NCBI RefSeq assembly: GCF_001045465.1
Contig: NZ_LFND01000004.1
Location: 124,001-188,000 of the forward strand
Origin: Chryseobacterium angstadtii
GTDB taxonomy: Bacteria > Bacteroidota > Bacteroidia > Flavobacteriales > Weeksellaceae
DNA: 64,000 nucleotides
Direction: 5' to 3'
The position numbers and the translations under genes are program-made. Under the pieces are notes generated by a model. It did not search any database. It worked only from the letters and a program-made list of their open reading frames with translations, and was not told where the DNA came from. Shown piece after piece: positions 36,193 through 45,046 of this stretch (position 1 is the first letter of the stretch; every line of letters begins with the position of its first letter).

Positions 36193-37202
36193 TCTTTCTT
36201 TTTTTCTTCCAGCTTTCTTCTGTGCTCTTCATCGCTTTCCAGATTCGGTTCTGTAACGTCTGCATGATAGTTAACGGCCTCTTTTTGAAGTTCATCGGAC
36301 AACAGTTTCTCTATTCTGAGTTTTCTCAATGCCATATTCAGCTCGTTTCCAAACAGCAGAAGGTATACATTAACGTTCACCCAAACCATTAGCAGAATCA
36401 TACTTCCGATGGAGCCGTAAAGAACGTTATACCGGGCAATATCTTTCACATAAATAGCGAAGATAAAAGTAGTCAGAACAAACAGAACCGTTGTTAAAAT
36501 AGCTCCGGGAACAGCCTGCCTGAACCTTGCGATTTTCACAGTCCCCAGCCAGTAAAAAAGAGTCAGAAGAATAAAATAGAAAAGTGGAAAAGATACAAAC
36601 CCGATGATCTTCGAAAGGTTGTTCACCAGCCACGAAATATCATAAGCCGGTGTAAAAAGCTTCATAACAACTTCCACGTAATATACGCCGAAAAGCGCCA
36701 GAAAAACGATGGTGATAAAGCCTATGGTGATAAAAAAGGAGAGAATGAATTCCTTTACGTCCGTAAGTTTTTCGTCTGAATTTTCGTTAAATCCATTAAT
36801 CAAAGAAAATGTTCCGTTGGTGGCAAATACCAATGCCAATACAATGGTAAGATTACTGATTCCCTTCATATTGGGGATGATATTGGTTTCTATATAGCCT
36901 CTCACATCACCTTCCATATTAGAAGGGAACACATTGTGCATCAGAACTTCAAAAATATAGAACTGAAGCTTGTCATAATGGGGCATATAAGGCAGCACAG
37001 AAAGCAAAAACAGAAGAAAAGGAAATAAACTGATGGTAAAGCTCCACGAAATGGCGGCCGCTTTTCGTCCGATATTCCCTTTGAAAATCCCGGAAATATA
37101 GATCTGAAACATCTGCCAGAGCGATATTCCCAAAACAGGAATATGGATACCGTCAAAAAACTCTTGAATCTTTATGATAAATCTGGGAACTTTTATACTC
37201 AT
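36189..37202 (-). CDS. YihY/BrkB-family inner-membrane protein
   Basis: A 337-residue protein with about six helices, including WSFTISLFPFLLFLLSVLPY and a second half AVPGAILTTVLFVLTTFIF and GSIGSMILLMVWVNVNVYLL. This is the YihY/virulence factor BrkB family, whose function is not known. A charged C-terminal tail, rich in Glu and Lys, follows the last helix. The gene is alone on its strand. The 346-nt region between its start and rlmH holds only the rlmH promoter and AT-rich DNA. Confidence 0.88.
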   Translation of the reverse strand: MSIKVPRFIIKIQEFFDGIHIPVLGISLWQMFQIYISGIFKGNIGRKAAAISWSFTISLFPFLLFLLSVLPYMPHYDKLQFYIFEVLMHNVFPSNMEGDVRGYIETNIIPNMKGISNLTIVLALVFATNGTFSLINGFNENSDEKLTDVKEFILSFFITIGFITIVFLALFGVYYVEVVMKLFTPAYDISWLVNNLSKIIGFVSFPLFYFILLTLFYWLGTVKIARFRQAVPGAILTTVLFVLTTFIFAIYVKDIARYNVLYGSIGSMILLMVWVNVNVYLLLFGNELNMALRKLRIEKLLSDELQKEAVNYHADVTEPNLESDEEHRRKLEEKKKD

Positions 37203-37520
37203 CTATTTGGTGTATTTCACTTAAAAACAACTCTGTTCAGCCCTGTAAACAGTGAATTTTTTGCTGTTTTAAATAAGTCTTTATACAAATATAAACATTT
37301 TCCCTATCCTTACTCCCATCCCGGATGATGTAAAAAATAACAAATAGTTAACAGATCTATATTTCTCCTTTTAATCACGGACAGAAAAAGACACAAAACA
37401 GAAAGATTTAAAAGTGAAATGATGAAAACATTAAAAATGATCAAAATATCATGTATTTCTCTTTTTATGTTCCCATCTTGGGTTCGTCTTTCCTACTCTA
37501 TTTTTCAGTATAAAAAATGG

Positions 37521-37528
37521 TATCTTTG
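37521..37528 (+). promoter_or_regulatory. -7 box (TATCTTTG) of rlmH
   Basis: An exact TAnnTTTG match 20 nt before the rlmH ATG. A 68-residue shifted frame that crosses it is not a gene. Confidence 0.5.
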
Positions 37529-37548
37529 CGTTTTGAAACCCTCTATAC

Positions 37549-38022
37549 ATGCGAATCAGCTTACTTTGTATCGGAAAAACAGACGACAGGGAAATTACCT
37601 CCCTGATCAACTATTATCTGACAAGACTTCCCAAGCACTGGAACTTTGACATCACAGAAATTCCTGATGTAAAAAATGCCAAAAATCTTTCTCCGGAACT
37701 TCTGAAGAAAGAGGAATCTAAGCTGTTTCTGAGCCATATCGACAAAAATGATCTGGTTGTGATTCTTGATGAAAAGGGAAAACAATTTACCAGCCGTGAA
37801 TTTTCTCAAAAAATTGATGCCTGGATGAATTCGTCAGTGAAGAAAATTCATATCCTGATTGGAGGAGCTTACGGTTTTTCCGAAGAAATCTACACGCGTG
37901 CGAATGAAAAGATGTCTCTGTCTAAAATGACATTCACCCATCAGATGATCCGTCTTTTTATCGTGGAACAGCTTTACCGTGCCGATCAGATTCTACAGGG
38001 AAAACCTTATCACAACGACTAA
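37549..38022 (+). CDS. rlmH: 23S rRNA (pseudouridine1915-N3)-methyltransferase
   Basis: A 157-residue SPOUT-class methyltransferase. It shows the SAM-binding knot with ILIGGAYGFSEEI (about 101-113), LSLSKMTFTHQMIRLFIVEQLYRA at the end, and DEKGKQFTSREFSQ. It modifies the A-site helix of 23S rRNA. Its stop overlaps the stop of the convergent trmL. Confidence 0.95.
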   Translation: MRISLLCIGKTDDREITSLINYYLTRLPKHWNFDITEIPDVKNAKNLSPELLKKEESKLFLSHIDKNDLVVILDEKGKQFTSREFSQKIDAWMNSSVKKIHILIGGAYGFSEEIYTRANEKMSLSKMTFTHQMIRLFIVEQLYRADQILQGKPYHND

Positions 38023-38474
38023 ACCTTTAATGAGATCTGTCTTTTGGCTTCACCCACTACAAAAGCCACAGAATTGGCAATATTAAAACTCCGGATCAGC
38101 TTTGACATAGGAATAGTTAAGTGGTTTTCGAAACGATCCAGTATATCTTTACTCAGACCAACGCTTTCCTTACCAAAAACCAGCCAGTCGCCGTCCTGGA
38201 AATCATTCTCAAGATAAGATTTTTCAGCATGTGAACTCATCAGGAAAACCCGTGACGGATCGGGAATATTTTGTATCCATTCTTCTACATTTGCATATTC
38301 GGTAACGTCAAGATGTACCCAATAATCCAGGCCGGAGCGTTTCAGGTTTTTATCATTAATAACAAATCCAAACGGATGAACCAGGTGCAGTCTGCTTTCC
38401 GTGCCTACACACAATCGGCCGATATTCCCTGTATTATTAGGTATTTCAGGTTCTACAAGAACAATATTCAACAT
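38019..38474 (-). CDS. trmL: tRNA (cytidine34-2'-O)-methyltransferase
   Basis: A 151-residue SPOUT methyltransferase. It has VEPEIPNNTGNIGRLCVGTE at the N-terminus, VFGKESVGLSKDIL (about 97-110) and IPMSKLIRSFNIANSVAF (the knot). It methylates the wobble base of certain leucine tRNAs. Two RNA methyltransferases lying tail to tail with overlapping stops (TAA and TAG sharing bases) is a compact arrangement. Confidence 0.93.
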   Translation of the reverse strand: MLNIVLVEPEIPNNTGNIGRLCVGTESRLHLVHPFGFVINDKNLKRSGLDYWVHLDVTEYANVEEWIQNIPDPSRVFLMSSHAEKSYLENDFQDGDWLVFGKESVGLSKDILDRFENHLTIPMSKLIRSFNIANSVAFVVGEAKRQISLKV

Positions 38475-38528
38475 CTATCTCTCTTTCTTTATTGATTTTG
38501 ACAGGAAAAGGTTTGTCTTGAAGTACAA

Positions 38529-39344
38529 CTACTTTTTCACTGTACATTTAGTGTAATAATTGGCCAGAATTGCTTTTTCATAGCCCAAGTTCACCGCTCT
38601 GTCGAGATTTTCACAGGCTTCCTTCGGTTTTGCCGTATCGAATAAAACCAATGCTTTAGTCACATAAGACTGGGCAAATTTCGGATCTATGGAAATCGCT
38701 TTATTGACGTCGGTAAGGGCTTCTTTGGTCTTTTTCATTTTGACATACACATCTGCTCTTCCGTTATAAAGAAGAGATTCCGGTTTTTCGGAAATAAGCT
38801 GATTGTAGTCTTTTAAAGCTCCGTCCAGATCACCGCTGTTTTTCTTCAAATTGGCCAATCCTGTTTTGGCGTAAATATTATCGGGAGCAAAGGTCAGGAT
38901 CTGTTTGAGATCATTCAGTGCGAGATCTTGTTTCCCCTGACTGTCATAGATTTTTGAACGGGTAAGGTAAAATTCCGGATTCTCTACATCAATGCTAAGG
39001 CCTTTGGAAATATATTCAAGAGCTTTGGCTTTATTTCCTTTCTGGCTGTTTAAAGATGCAAGATTGGCATATACCGGGGCAGACAAAGGATTGGCTTTCA
39101 AAGCATTTTCGTAAGATTTCAAAGCCAATGCAGTCTTTCCAAGCCGTCTTTGGGCAGTTCCCAGATTATTATAATATTCGGATTGGAATTTCTGGATCTG
39201 CTCTTTTTCCGCAAGTTTGGCGTATTGTTCTTCAGCACATTTATAGTCTGCTTTTTTAAAACATTCTTCGGCTGTTTTCTTATCCTGTGCGTAAAGACTG
39301 AATGAGGAGCATGTTAATGCTGTGAGTAATAAAAATTTTTTCAT
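38529..39344 (-). CDS. Secreted TPR-repeat protein
   Basis: A 271-residue protein with a signal peptide (MKKFLLLTALTCSSFSLYA, then Gln) and about six tetratricopeptide units, including YYNNLGTAQRRLGKTALALK and DNIYAKTGLANLKKNSGDLD. A periplasmic scaffold role is typical; the partner is unknown. It begins within the last codon of the PAP2 gene (ATGA overlap). Confidence 0.85.
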   Translation of the reverse strand: MKKFLLLTALTCSSFSLYAQDKKTAEECFKKADYKCAEEQYAKLAEKEQIQKFQSEYYNNLGTAQRRLGKTALALKSYENALKANPLSAPVYANLASLNSQKGNKAKALEYISKGLSIDVENPEFYLTRSKIYDSQGKQDLALNDLKQILTFAPDNIYAKTGLANLKKNSGDLDGALKDYNQLISEKPESLLYNGRADVYVKMKKTKEALTDVNKAISIDPKFAQSYVTKALVLFDTAKPKEACENLDRAVNLGYEKAILANYYTKCTVKK

Positions 39345-39907
39345 GAGGTTATCGTTTGCTTGTTGATGACTTTTTTGGCGAGTAATCCAAATACCACTCC
39401 CAATAAAGATCCAACAAACGCCCCCACCAAAATATCTATCGGGAAATGCACTCCTAAATATATCCGGCTATAAGAAACTACTATAGCCCACACAAATATA
39501 GCATATGGAAACCAATTGAGCTTCTTTTTTAATAAAATACTTAAATAGGATGCCAGAAAGAAAGTATTGGACGCATGAGCAGAATAAAACCCATACTGCC
39601 CGCCGCACTTCACGATCCTCATGTAATGCTCCAGGCTGGGATCATGACAAGGTCTCAGTCTGGCCACTCCAAATTTGAAAACACTCGCCAGCTGATCTGA
39701 AACGGTAGCTCCCAGTGCAATAAATATAAGGATAAAAACTAAAGATTTTAGTTTGAAATTTTTGTATAAAAAATAAAGAAATATAATGTAAAGCGGTACC
39801 CAGATCCAGGTACTGGAAATCAGCATCCAAAACTGGTCGAAGGAAGTATCGCCCAAATTATTAAGGTATAGAAAAACCTTCTTGTCTTCCTGAATTATCT
39901 CCTCCAT
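39341..39907 (-). CDS. PAP2-superfamily membrane phosphatase
   Basis: A 188-residue protein with about five helices and the phosphatase motifs RLRPCHDPSLE, YSAHASNTF (C2) and SRIYLGVHFPIDILVGA (C3). The histidines and arginine are present, so it should be active on lipid phosphates such as undecaprenyl-PP or phosphatidic acid. It lies in a short series with tatA upstream (3-nt gap) and the TPR gene downstream. Confidence 0.9.
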   Translation of the reverse strand: MEEIIQEDKKVFLYLNNLGDTSFDQFWMLISSTWIWVPLYIIFLYFLYKNFKLKSLVFILIFIALGATVSDQLASVFKFGVARLRPCHDPSLEHYMRIVKCGGQYGFYSAHASNTFFLASYLSILLKKKLNWFPYAIFVWAIVVSYSRIYLGVHFPIDILVGAFVGSLLGVVFGLLAKKVINKQTITS

Positions 39908-39910
39908 AAA

Positions 39911-40246
39911 TTATCTGCTTACCGGCCCTTCGTAGGTATCATCATCGGCAGGCTTTAGTTTTGGAGGTTCATTATTGGCTAAAGGTTCCTTTATGATATC
40001 TTTTTCAATATCCTTCATGGGATTGAAATCTTTTGCAGCATCTTTCACCTTCTCAATCTCACGTTTGATCTCAGAAACCGGGTTGTCGGTTTCTTTCATG
40101 ATCTCAGTTTTAATATCTTCCACTGCACCACGCATTTTTCTAACGCCTGCCCCTAAGTCACGCGCTATCTGAGGAAGTTTATCCGGACCGAACAATACGA
40201 CAATCGCTACCGCGATGAGTGCCATTTCTCCAATGCTTAATTCCAT
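39911..40246 (-). CDS. tatA: Sec-independent translocase TatA/TatB-type subunit
   Basis: A 111-residue protein with one N-terminal helix (MALIAVAIVVLFGPDKLPQI, containing the FGPDKLP hinge) and an amphipathic helix DLGAGVRKMRGAVEDIK. A long charged tail of about 60 residues is nearer TatB than TatA in length; many flavobacteria have a single such protein. No tatC is in the window. It is the first gene of a three-gene series with the PAP2 and TPR genes. Confidence 0.85.
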   Translation of the reverse strand: MELSIGEMALIAVAIVVLFGPDKLPQIARDLGAGVRKMRGAVEDIKTEIMKETDNPVSEIKREIEKVKDAAKDFNPMKDIEKDIIKEPLANNEPPKLKPADDDTYEGPVSR

Positions 40247-40330
40247 GGGGTAAAATTACGAAAGTTTAGACAGTTATTTTACCGTAAACTAAAATTTTAA
40301 ACAAATTTTAAGATTTTGGAGATGAGGTGC

Positions 40331-40365
40331 GGGTTTCGGGGGGGAGAGTTTGAGGGTTTGAGGGG
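40331..40365 (+). other. G-tract cluster able to form a quadruplex
   Basis: Four G runs (3, 7, 3 and 4) are separated by loops of 4, 9 and 5 nt on the plus strand, upstream of tatA. In an AT-rich genome this is unusual. Folding is predicted only from the pattern. Confidence 0.35.
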
Positions 40366-40427
40366 ATTAAAATAGATGAAGCTTAGGATGATTATATTGG
40401 ATCTTGGGTGATGAAAAGCAGGGGTGT

Positions 40428-40534
40428 GGTGGCTTCGAGGGCCTCAGCCACCACTACTACTGTATAACATCTAATACCTGGTATATTACATTACAAAAGG
40501 CTGCCATCTGGTGGCTGAGGTCCTCGAAGCCACC
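40428..40534. repeat. Convergent pair of REP-like hairpins
   Basis: A forward copy at 40428-40452 (loop GGC) and an inverted copy at 40510-40534 (loop GAC when read forward) of the hairpin family also found at 19.9-20.2 kb and 45.05 kb. The pair in inverted orientation over 107 nt is the layout of REPIN units. It lies in the 519-nt gap between tatA and a lipoprotein gene. The rest of that gap has the low-complexity AAGAATCAAGA-type sequence (about 40600-40650) and a promoter box. Confidence 0.8.
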
Positions 40535-40728
40535 ATCCCTAACATCTTATATCTTATACCTTAATTTCCCACTCTTATCATTCACAATTCACCCAAGTTA
40601 TCAAGCTGACGATCAGTATCTGAAATCTGACATCTGTTATCTTGATTCTTGATTCCCCCTTAACCTCCCCACAACTTTCAGTTAACAAAAATTTAATTCA
40701 AATAATCGGGAGTTATTATAAATTTAAG

Positions 40729-40736
40729 TATATTTA
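40729..40736 (+). promoter_or_regulatory. -7 box (TATATTTA) of the following lipoprotein gene
   Basis: Matches TAnnTTTG except for the last base, 29 nt before the ATG at 40766. Confidence 0.3.
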
Positions 40737-40765
40737 GGACACACAAAAAACAATATCTATTTACT

Positions 40766-41710
40766 ATGAAAAAACTTGTTACTACTTTTAAGCTTTTTGC
40801 CGTCATATCGGTATTAACGCTTAGTGCCTGCCAGGATGAGAGCAGCAACATGGTGCAGGAAACTGCTTCTGCCAAAGTATCCTCTGCAGATTTGAAAAAG
40901 GAAATCACTCCGGGATCGAAAACTGTTCCTGAAAATGTTCAGCTTCAGATCAATGATTCTAAAAAGAATCTGGAAAAGTATCTGAACAATGATCTTCAGA
41001 TTACAGGAATGAATGTTTTAGGGAAACTTTCAACTCAAAAAGGTCTTGAAATTTCCCAGGAATTAGTTTCAAATAGAGAGCAATTTACGGCAGAAGGAAA
41101 TATTCTTGCTCCGGAAACTGTAAAAGTGGGTAAAATCGGTGGATTATTTTCAGGAGACCAACTGGCTGAGGCTCAAAAGGGGCTTAAAGAAGCTGCTGCT
41201 GAACAGATCAAAACCGGAACCGATGTTCTTGAAATTTCATGGAATTACAAAGGAGAACAGTTTACATCACTTTGTTTTTATAACGATTCAGGAATTATCT
41301 GGGACAATGTATTTGCAGGACTTGTTATGATGGACGCAAGAGGAAACACAGAAGTTTCTCCTACTGATGCACAGGCTAAGGTAGCTTCAAAATGGTTTAA
41401 GGAATGGTGGACAGCGAACTGGCTATGGGGTTCTAAGAGAGGAGAAATCGGGTATCAGATCACTATTTACTATACAGGATCTACTGTTTCTAACGTGGAT
41501 GTAAGTGACTGGGGAAATATCAGCCTCGGAAAAGCGAAAAGCGAGAGTAAAGTTCTAAAAAGAACAGGAGCTTACGGACAGTGCCGATATGCACTTGGTC
41601 TTTGTACTCCAACAGGTTCTTTAAGCTTTAATTCAAGCAATTTCACCGTATCTTTTTCAGGATTGGGAAGCAATATCGTAAGCAACGGTACCAAATCTCT
41701 TTATCCTTAA
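40766..41710 (+). CDS. Lipoprotein of unknown function, possibly surface-exposed
   Basis: A 314-residue lipoprotein. The signal ends in LSAC (Cys22) followed by QDESS. A Gln and acidic residues just after the cysteine resemble the lipoprotein export signal (QKDDE-type) that sends lipoproteins to the cell surface in related bacteria. The body shows a mid-region with KWFKEWWTANWLWGSKRGEI and a C-terminal strand-rich part ending SNIVSNGTKSLYP. I do not recognise a family. It is a single gene with a terminator after it. Confidence 0.7.
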   Translation: MKKLVTTFKLFAVISVLTLSACQDESSNMVQETASAKVSSADLKKEITPGSKTVPENVQLQINDSKKNLEKYLNNDLQITGMNVLGKLSTQKGLEISQELVSNREQFTAEGNILAPETVKVGKIGGLFSGDQLAEAQKGLKEAAAEQIKTGTDVLEISWNYKGEQFTSLCFYNDSGIIWDNVFAGLVMMDARGNTEVSPTDAQAKVASKWFKEWWTANWLWGSKRGEIGYQITIYYTGSTVSNVDVSDWGNISLGKAKSESKVLKRTGAYGQCRYALGLCTPTGSLSFNSSNFTVSFSGLGSNIVSNGTKSLYP

Positions 41711-41747
41711 AAATTTTAAACACATTATTATACTTTCAATAAAAGAT

Positions 41748-41780
41748 GGGGAAGCTTTAAGGGCTTCCCTATTCTGTTTA
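41748..41780 (+). terminator. Probable terminator of the lipoprotein gene
   Basis: GGGAAGC (41749-41755) pairs with GCTTCCC (41763-41769) over a 7-nt loop, followed by T-rich sequence. Confidence 0.65.
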
Positions 41781-41812
41781 TCCTCATTATTAATCCTTAT
41801 TATTTCTATTAT

Positions 41813-41998
41813 ATGATTCATCCTCTAATTTCTATCTTCTACTGGATTGCTGCCTGTCTTCTGGCTCTCTTCCATTTCATTCTGTAATGAATCGCTGTAA
41901 TTTTCATTGCCGGATCTTACCTTAATTTGCTTCAATTTCTTTATTGGAGAAACAGATATCACCTGCTTTTCATTGAAAATAGCTTTAGAATTAAATGA
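41813..41998 (+). pseudogene. Decayed small membrane-protein gene
   Basis: An ATG at 41813 opens a frame reading MIHPLISIFYWIAACLLALF, which meets TAA and TGA back to back at 41885-41890. It resumes in the same frame with IAVIFIAGSYLNLLQF, then YWRNRYHLLFIENSFRIK, and stops at 41996-41998. Two hydrophobic helices joined by a charged tail look like the N-terminal part of a PH-type membrane protein. The two stops and missing C-terminus suggest a remnant. It is in the 314-nt gap between the lipoprotein gene and the minus-strand barrel gene. Confidence 0.35.
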
Positions 41999-42024
41999 TT
42001 CTATAAAGTAAGAATAATATATTT

Positions 42025-42681
42025 TTAATTGAATAATGTGGTCGCAGCAAACACTCCATAATTTTCCTTGCTTTCTTTAAATGGTCCGTAACGGTCAAAG
42101 TTCGCGCCGGCACCAAAAGTGATGGTTTTATAAGTCAGCCCCATTCTAAGCATAAGATAGCTACGGGCATGCATCCCATCCTGCAGGGTTTCCGAGTACA
42201 GTCCCTGAACTCTTGAATAGATACTCCATTTCTCACTGATCTTAGGTTTGTATTCCATCAAAACAAGACCTTCGGCAATACTGCTTTGGGAAAAGCCGAT
42301 AAATCTGGGATTTACAATCAGTAAAAAGTCATAAAAATTCAAAGAATACAGCACTCCTGCAGTGGGTCTGAGCCCTGTTACCGGGGTATAATGTGAACCT
42401 CCGATAAGCCGGAAATTTTTAATAATCTCAAAGGTAAGGTTCGCCTGAATCATGGCATCTTTGGAATTGTCTTCGGACCATTTTGAGGAGATATTTGCTA
42501 CACTGAAAAAGCCCAGTCTTTTACTTCCTTCAAACCTTTTATTTACAGTCATTTGAGAAGCGAATCCGTTGTTTCCTGCTAAAGCTTCAAAAAAAACAGG
42601 CGGGTTGGGTTTTTGGTCATTATTCTGGGCACTCAACAGCACAGGAACCAACAATGCTGTAAAAAAGATCGTTTTTTTCAT
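42025..42681 (-). CDS. Small outer-membrane beta-barrel-like protein
   Basis: A 218-residue protein with a signal peptide (MKKTIFFTALLVPVLLSA, then Gln) and about ten alternating amphipathic strands, ending in YGVFAATTLFN with a C-terminal aromatic. This fits a small outer-membrane barrel. No specific family is recognised. It is the third gene on the strand after a Tet-like exporter and an AraC regulator, 75 nt from the latter, and may act with the exporter. Confidence 0.65.
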   Translation of the reverse strand: MKKTIFFTALLVPVLLSAQNNDQKPNPPVFFEALAGNNGFASQMTVNKRFEGSKRLGFFSVANISSKWSEDNSKDAMIQANLTFEIIKNFRLIGGSHYTPVTGLRPTAGVLYSLNFYDFLLIVNPRFIGFSQSSIAEGLVLMEYKPKISEKWSIYSRVQGLYSETLQDGMHARSYLMLRMGLTYKTITFGAGANFDRYGPFKESKENYGVFAATTLFN

Positions 42682-42756
42682 ATTTTAACCGTCATCAATT
42701 ATAATTTCAAAATTCTGAAATACAATACAATAAGGTTAGAACAGACAAATCTATTA

Positions 42757-43656
42757 TTAGGACAAATCAATCCCTTTACGGTAATCAGAAGGGCTTATTC
42801 CACTATGTTTTCTGAAAAACCGTGAAAAATAAGAGACATCTTCCACACCCAGCGAAAAGGCAATTTCCGAAACCGAAAGATGAGGCTGGGAAAGCAAGGC
42901 TTTTGCTTCCATCAGCAAAGATTCATTGATAATTTCAGAAGCGGTTTTTCCTGTGGTCTTTTTAATGGATTTATTCAGGTGATTGGGTGAAACGTTGAGC
43001 AGATCAGCATAGTCTTTTACCGAGTGTAGATTCTGGATCTGAGTGGTAATCAACTTGCGAAAACGAAATACCAGTGTTTCATTAGCGGAAAGGTCTCGTT
43101 GCGGAAGCTTTTCTATAAAATGCCGGATCTCCCCGAGTAAAGTGAAAAGATACAGACGGATAAGTTCAAGATCCTGATCGTTTTTGTAAATTTCCTGCAT
43201 TTGCTGAAGAATAAGGTAGATTCTTTCACGATGCTCCTCATCCGGAAAAAGGGTCGGATTGTAAATAAGATCCGCATGGTTCAGTATATCCTGTAAATAT
43301 TTAAGCCCAGGGCCATCCGCTATAAAATCATTGGAAAAGTGGCAGTAAAAGCCTTCTACATTGGGGGTATTGTGAATGATTGTACGGATTTTATAAGGAG
43401 GAAGAACGATGATCATTCCTTCTTCTATCCCGAATAAGCTTGAACACACCATTTTTCTGATACTCCCCTTCCGGATGAAAATAAAATCATTCACTGTCTT
43501 CCGATGAGGATGGGAAGGTGTTTTACCTTCTTTCAATACCTGAAGGGGATCTATAAAAAACTCATTCAGATCTTTTTTCAAGACCTTTCTTTCACCCCAA
43601 TCTATATCCGAAATGGGTTTAAATTCATCTGGTTTATATTGAGGGACCCGGCTCAT
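42757..43656 (-). CDS. AraC-family transcriptional regulator
   Basis: A 299-residue regulator. The N-terminal half is cupin-like (FIFIRKGSIRKMVCSSLFG, then IIVLPPYKIRT). The C-terminal 100 residues hold the double HTH (YADLLNVSPNHLNKSIKKTT and SEIAFSLGVEDVSYFSRFFR). It lies 47 nt downstream of the MFS exporter gene and probably controls it. Ligand unknown. Confidence 0.92.
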   Translation of the reverse strand: MSRVPQYKPDEFKPISDIDWGERKVLKKDLNEFFIDPLQVLKEGKTPSHPHRKTVNDFIFIRKGSIRKMVCSSLFGIEEGMIIVLPPYKIRTIIHNTPNVEGFYCHFSNDFIADGPGLKYLQDILNHADLIYNPTLFPDEEHRERIYLILQQMQEIYKNDQDLELIRLYLFTLLGEIRHFIEKLPQRDLSANETLVFRFRKLITTQIQNLHSVKDYADLLNVSPNHLNKSIKKTTGKTASEIINESLLMEAKALLSQPHLSVSEIAFSLGVEDVSYFSRFFRKHSGISPSDYRKGIDLS

Positions 43657-43703
43657 AAGATCTGTTTCATCTACAATAATTTCAATCTTTTAACTCCTTC
43701 CTT

Positions 43704-44939
43704 CTATAACTTTTTAATCAGTTTTTTATCCTTTTTCTTAAATGCGTAATACGTCATGACCACACTTATTGCCATTAAAATAAATGCCAGGAAGAATGGG
43801 GCTCCGGAGAATTCAAACGGGGCTTCATCATGGGTAAAGAAGTAGAACAGATTGGTCATTAGTGGCGGGCCTATGATGGAAGTGGCACTCATCAGACTGG
43901 TGAGCGCTCCCTGAAGCTCTCCCTGTTCGTTAGACGGAACACTTTTGGTGATGACGGACTGAAGTGCAGGTCCACAGATTCCTCCAAGACAATAAGGAAC
44001 CAGAAAAGCAAACATCATCCAACCTTCCGTTGCAAATGCAAACAGAAGCATTCCTATAGCGTATAAAGCCAACCCGTAATAAATACTCTTCTCTTCTCCC
44101 AGCTTCGGAGTGGTCCATCGTATGAGAACTCCCTGAACCAAGCCTACCAAAAGACCGACTACCCCTAATGAAATTCCAACCATTCTTTCCGTCCAGTTGA
44201 ATTTAAACATGGTAAAAAAGCTCCAGTTACTTTGTACGGCATGGCCTGCAATATAAATTAAAATCAAGGCAAAGATAAGTCCCGAAATCTCAGGATGCTT
44301 CCCTAAAAATTTAAATGAACCGACAGGGTTGGCGCGCTTCCAGTCGAAGGGTCTTCTTTTATCTTTATCTAAACTTTCAGGAAGAACAAAGTATCCGTAA
44401 AGGAAATTCAGGAGACACAGACCTGCCGCTGCATAAAAAGGAACTCTTGCTCCATAATGCCCCAAAACGCCTCCCAAAACAGGTCCTATAATAAAGCCCA
44501 GCCCAAATGCAGCTCCAATAAGGCCGAAGTTTTTAGCTCTGTCTTCATCTGTAGAAATATCAGCGATATAAGCACTGGCCGTCGTAACGCTGGCTCCTGT
44601 AATTCCGGCAATCACTCTTCCCAGGAAAAGCCACCAGATGGTAGGTGCCAGAGCCAGGAAAATATAATCTATGGCAAATCCAAAAAGGGAAATCAGAATA
44701 ATTGGTCTTCTTCCGTATTTATCACTGAGGTTTCCCACTACCGGAGAAAATATAAACTGAGTAAAAGCGTAAGCAAAGCCCAACCAGCCACCATATTTGG
44801 CGGCTTCGCTTATGTCTGCATGAATAAGCTCCTCAATAAGTTTGGGAACAACAGGGATAATAATTCCCCATCCGGTAATATCAATCAGTAAGGTAATAAA
44901 TATAAAGCCGATAGCTGCTTTTTTCCTTGAGTTTTCCAT
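43704..44939 (-). CDS. MFS exporter, DHA1 family, TetA-like
   Basis: A 411-residue transporter with 12 helices. The motif A segment [13 protein letters not shown] and the antiporter motif C region [16 protein letters not shown] are typical of drug:H+ antiporters; the helix-1 segment [16 protein letters not shown] also recalls TetA. The substrate may be a tetracycline-like compound or another toxic agent; the sequence cannot settle that. It is the first gene of a series with an AraC regulator and a small barrel protein. Confidence 0.88.
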   Translation of the reverse strand: MENSRKKAAIGFIFITLLIDITGWGIIIPVVPKLIEELIHADISEAAKYGGWLGFAYAFTQFIFSPVVGNLSDKYGRRPIILISLFGFAIDYIFLALAPTIWWLFLGRVIAGITGASVTTASAYIADISTDEDRAKNFGLIGAAFGLGFIIGPVLGGVLGHYGARVPFYAAAGLCLLNFLYGYFVLPESLDKDKRRPFDWKRANPVGSFKFLGKHPEISGLIFALILIYIAGHAVQSNWSFFTMFKFNWTERMVGISLGVVGLLVGLVQGVLIRWTTPKLGEEKSIYYGLALYAIGMLLFAFATEGWMMFAFLVPYCLGGICGPALQSVITKSVPSNEQGELQGALTSLMSATSIIGPPLMTNLFYFFTHDEAPFEFSGAPFFLAFILMAISVVMTYYAFKKKDKKLIKKL

Positions 44940-44946
44940 AGTGCTG

Positions 44947-44954
44947 CAAAATTA
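44947..44954 (-). promoter_or_regulatory. -7 box (TAATTTTG) of the MFS exporter series
   Basis: An exact TAnnTTTG match on the minus strand, ending 7 nt before the ATG at 44939, so the leader is very short or absent. Confidence 0.45.
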
Positions 44955-45046
44955 ATCAAATCTGGAATATGGTAGTGTTAAATTATGGGTTTGGAGAGAA
45001 GTTTTGGTTCTTAGGCATCAGATTTCAGACTTTGGGTATTAGTAAT

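Noticed and set aside
37419..37649. 76-residue frame overlapping the rlmH start
   Set aside because: It crosses the rlmH promoter box and runs out of frame through the conserved RlmH N-terminus.
40428..40534. Hairpin pair as terminators of tatA or the lipoprotein gene
   Set aside because: Neither hairpin is followed by a T-tract, and the same hairpin occurs at unrelated places.
40404..40652. 82-residue frame in the tatA-lipoprotein gap
   Set aside because: It is made of the two REP-like hairpins and low-complexity sequence.
43704..44939. Confirmed tetracycline-resistance gene
   Set aside because: The motifs fit the wider DHA1 drug:H+ antiporter family; substrate cannot be read from sequence.
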